From contig NC_092497.1 of assembly GCF_047495875.1 (NCBI RefSeq), positions 1,345,437-1,409,436 of the forward strand: a stretch of 64,000 bases of DNA. Reading direction: 5' to 3'. The stretch comes from Pithys albifrons albifrons (taxonomy: Eukaryota > Chordata > Aves > Passeriformes > Thamnophilidae). The translations under genes were made by a program, and so were the position numbers. This document shows positions 62,214 to 64,000 of the stretch, in pieces. Every line of letters begins with the position of its first letter. Position 1 is the stretch's first letter. The notes beneath the pieces were generated by a model that had not been told where the DNA came from, ran no database searches, and saw only the letters and a program-made list of their open reading frames with translations.

Positions 62214-63219
62214 GAGCATAATCCCTGCATATTTCAGGTCCCAGCACTATGTTCAAATCCTTCTCAGTGGGGCAGCCTTGACCTTCAGGAGTTTGGAAAG
62301 TCCTTTTCTAGCAATCATGCAGCTGGGATCCAAATACATGAGAGATGGAGGAACCCCCTCTCTCTGGCCAAACAGCCAAGTAATACGGATAGACAGCCTG
62401 AAATCAGTGTTCATGAGCAGCTTAATGAACAGGCATTTTCATTTCCCTTCATTCTTACATCTGTCTACGTCCTTGCAGTGTTACTTAAAATAGCTGGGTG
62501 TTCATGGCAGCTGTTGGAAACAGGGAATGTGAGCGCTGTTGTTAACTGGGGAAAAGTTCACAACCTGCCTCCCACTTGTTTTTGTGCACGTGGAAGGAGG
62601 AAGGGACTGTGACAGGCACCCAGAGGATGTTTGCTTTGGTTCAGAGTTGGCTTCTCCCAAGCTGGAATTCATGTCGACTACTCCATGTCCCAGTGCATTT
62701 GTATACATGTGCTTGCCCAAACTCTCCTGCCTGTTGAAAACTGGATTTTCATCTCAGAACCTGAAAGGTTGATGCTAAAGTTGTTTAGATGACTTACATA
62801 ATTCTGGCAGAAATATTAATTTTTTGATTAGGGACTTTTTTTCCTACTTAGCTAAAAGAATCAGAATTAAAATGCAGATAAAAAGGGGTTTTTTTTCTGT
62901 TTTGTTTTGCTTTTTTGTCTTCTTTTTCTTTGTGGAAACAGTTTCAGAATGTAAACCAAAAATCTGCTGCTTTTTCTAGGGTGAGGGAATGACTTCTTTT
63001 TTTGTTAAAAGCACCATTCCTCATCTGATTGTTTCACAGGTGTCCACTATGGAACTCCTTTGACATTACCTTCATGCTTTCAGTACACTAATGTCTGATG
63101 GGTGTGTCAGCCTCCTTTGCTCTCCCAGTATCCAAACTTCCTGTTTTTGACAAACCTCTTTGTGGGCAGGGGGTAATTCTGGAGCCTTCCCTACTTTTTT
63201 TCCTGACCATTAATTCAGA

Positions 63220-63560
63220 GCATCACAGAACATGCTGAGTTGGAAGGACCCACAAGGATCATTGAGTCCAACCCGTAGCCCTGCACAGGACCATTCCCAA
63301 GAGTCACACCATGTGCCTGAGAGGATCATCCAAATGCTCCTGGAGCTCTGGCAGCCTTGGGGCTGTGCCCACTGCCCTGGGGAGCCTGTTCAGTGCCCAC
63401 CACCCTCTGTGGGAAGGACCTTTTTCTGATACCCAACTTAACCCTGCCTGATACAACATCAGGTCTTGCCTGGAGTCCTGTCACTGGTCACTACAGAGCA
63501 GAGATCAGTGCCTGCCCCTCCTCTTCCCCTCCCAAGGAAATTTTTCATGTCATCCCCATC
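63220..63560 (-). mobile_element. CR1 3' fragment
   Basis: GAGTTGGAAGGACCCACAAG, then GGATCATTGAGTCCAACC and CCTGCACAGGACCATTCCC. Same type as 15905-16040. Confidence 0.82.
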
Positions 63561-63600
63561 TAAGCCACCATTGCATCATTAATCTCGAACTGTGTGGGTT

Positions 63601-64000
63601 TGTGATGGTTTTGATCCAGGCCTTCCCTGGTAACCAGGTGTAACTAGGGAAAGGCTCATCTCCCAGGTATTCCCCACCTGTTTTTTCCCCTCTCATGTGA
63701 CAAGGGAGGATATCAGAGAGGGAGATAGGAAGTGTCTGGTCTTCTTGTTCTGGCAAGGATTGGGAGCAGGGAGTTTGCTGCTTTTGGTCCCTTATTGGAG
63801 CCACGTGGGAGATCAGAGAGAGGGCGTGAGAGGGAGAGTATGAGAAAGAGCTGGTCTCCTTTTGAGAGTCATTGGTAGGACTGTGTTGTACTGGTTTGCT
63901 TGGGGGGTGGGTGGGGGTGTCTGGTAGTACTTGTGTGTTCTGTTTTGTCCCTTTGTTGTCCCTGTTTCCCCCTTCCCTTTCCTTTTCCTTTGGAAGTTTT
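63601..64000 (+). mobile_element. LTR start, related to family B, cut by window end
   Basis: Begins TGTGATGGTTTTGATCCAGG, matching the minus-strand start of the 27252-27778 LTR (TGTAATGGTTTGACCC, then a shared CTTCC...GTAACC block). Later similarity is looser. Only 400 bp are visible, so it cannot be told whether this is a solo LTR or the 5' LTR of a longer element. Confidence 0.55.

Larger units (their letters stand above)
59086..64000 (+). other. ACAA2: ACAA2 intron 1 (5' part)
   Basis: Starts with donor GTGAGG and runs out of the window. Holds the G-rich minisatellite, CR1 pieces (60150-60410, 61965-62213, 63220-63560) and an LTR start at 63601. Nothing recognisable in 60411-61964 or 62214-63219. 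I looked for the next ACAA2 exon and did not find it. Confidence 0.65.

Noticed and set aside
60060..64000. Second exon of ACAA2
   Set aside because: I looked for the VAAKRTPFG-type sequence with flanking AG and GT and found none; intron 1 evidently continues past the window.

Overview
This is vertebrate nuclear DNA, almost certainly from a bird. The repeats are dominated by CR1 non-LTR retrotransposon fragments ending in the ATTCTATG octamer typical of avian CR1, with LTRs flanked by 5-bp target-site duplications (ERVL-like). The exons are short, have GT-AG borders and sit in multi-kilobase introns, so long ORFs are a poor guide to genes here. The density of LTRs and young-looking CR1 copies would suit a passerine or other neoavian bird, but that is inference.

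Bases 1-51240 (+ strand) carry the 3' half of MYO5B (myosin-Vb): 20 coding exons joining into one reading frame of 942 codons plus a stop. They encode the distal coiled coils, an in-frame 60-bp cassette matching the alternatively spliced 'exon D' position, and the whole C-terminal globular tail (cargo-binding) domain. The C-terminus (MDSIH, then FLNKV) fits MYO5B rather than MYO5A. The motor domain and IQ motifs lie upstream of the window. A long AT-rich 3'UTR probably runs to an AATAAA at 55575.

About 7.8 kb downstream on the same strand, a CpG island contains the small first coding exon of ACAA2 (mitochondrial 3-ketoacyl-CoA thiolase), MALLR plus one base at 59070-59085. The remaining exons lie beyond the window. 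MYO5B followed by ACAA2 in the same orientation matches the human 18q21 order. Just upstream of the ACAA2 start is a run of imperfect 20-bp GC-rich repeats, most with a GC box and an inverted CCAAT box. Upstream of that is a 147-bp tandem repeat in which a GATA tract has expanded; intron 1 begins with a G-rich minisatellite.

Intron contents: a nearly full-length CR1 element on the minus strand (28835-33449) has ORF1 with one nonsense codon, ORF2 (endonuclease plus reverse transcriptase) with one frameshift, and a 5' region with a 132-bp unit in 2.8 tandem copies. About 20 shorter CR1 pieces, four LTRs of one family and two of another fill much of the rest. A diverged copy of the start of one MYO5B tail exon, including its splice acceptor, lies between MYO5B and ACAA2.

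The two host genes are not an operon and work separately: MYO5B moves recycling endosomes on actin, ACAA2 completes mitochondrial beta-oxidation. I found no RNA gene, CRISPR array or clearly new protein system. The most unusual structures are the ACAA2 promoter array and the duplicated MYO5B exon fragment.
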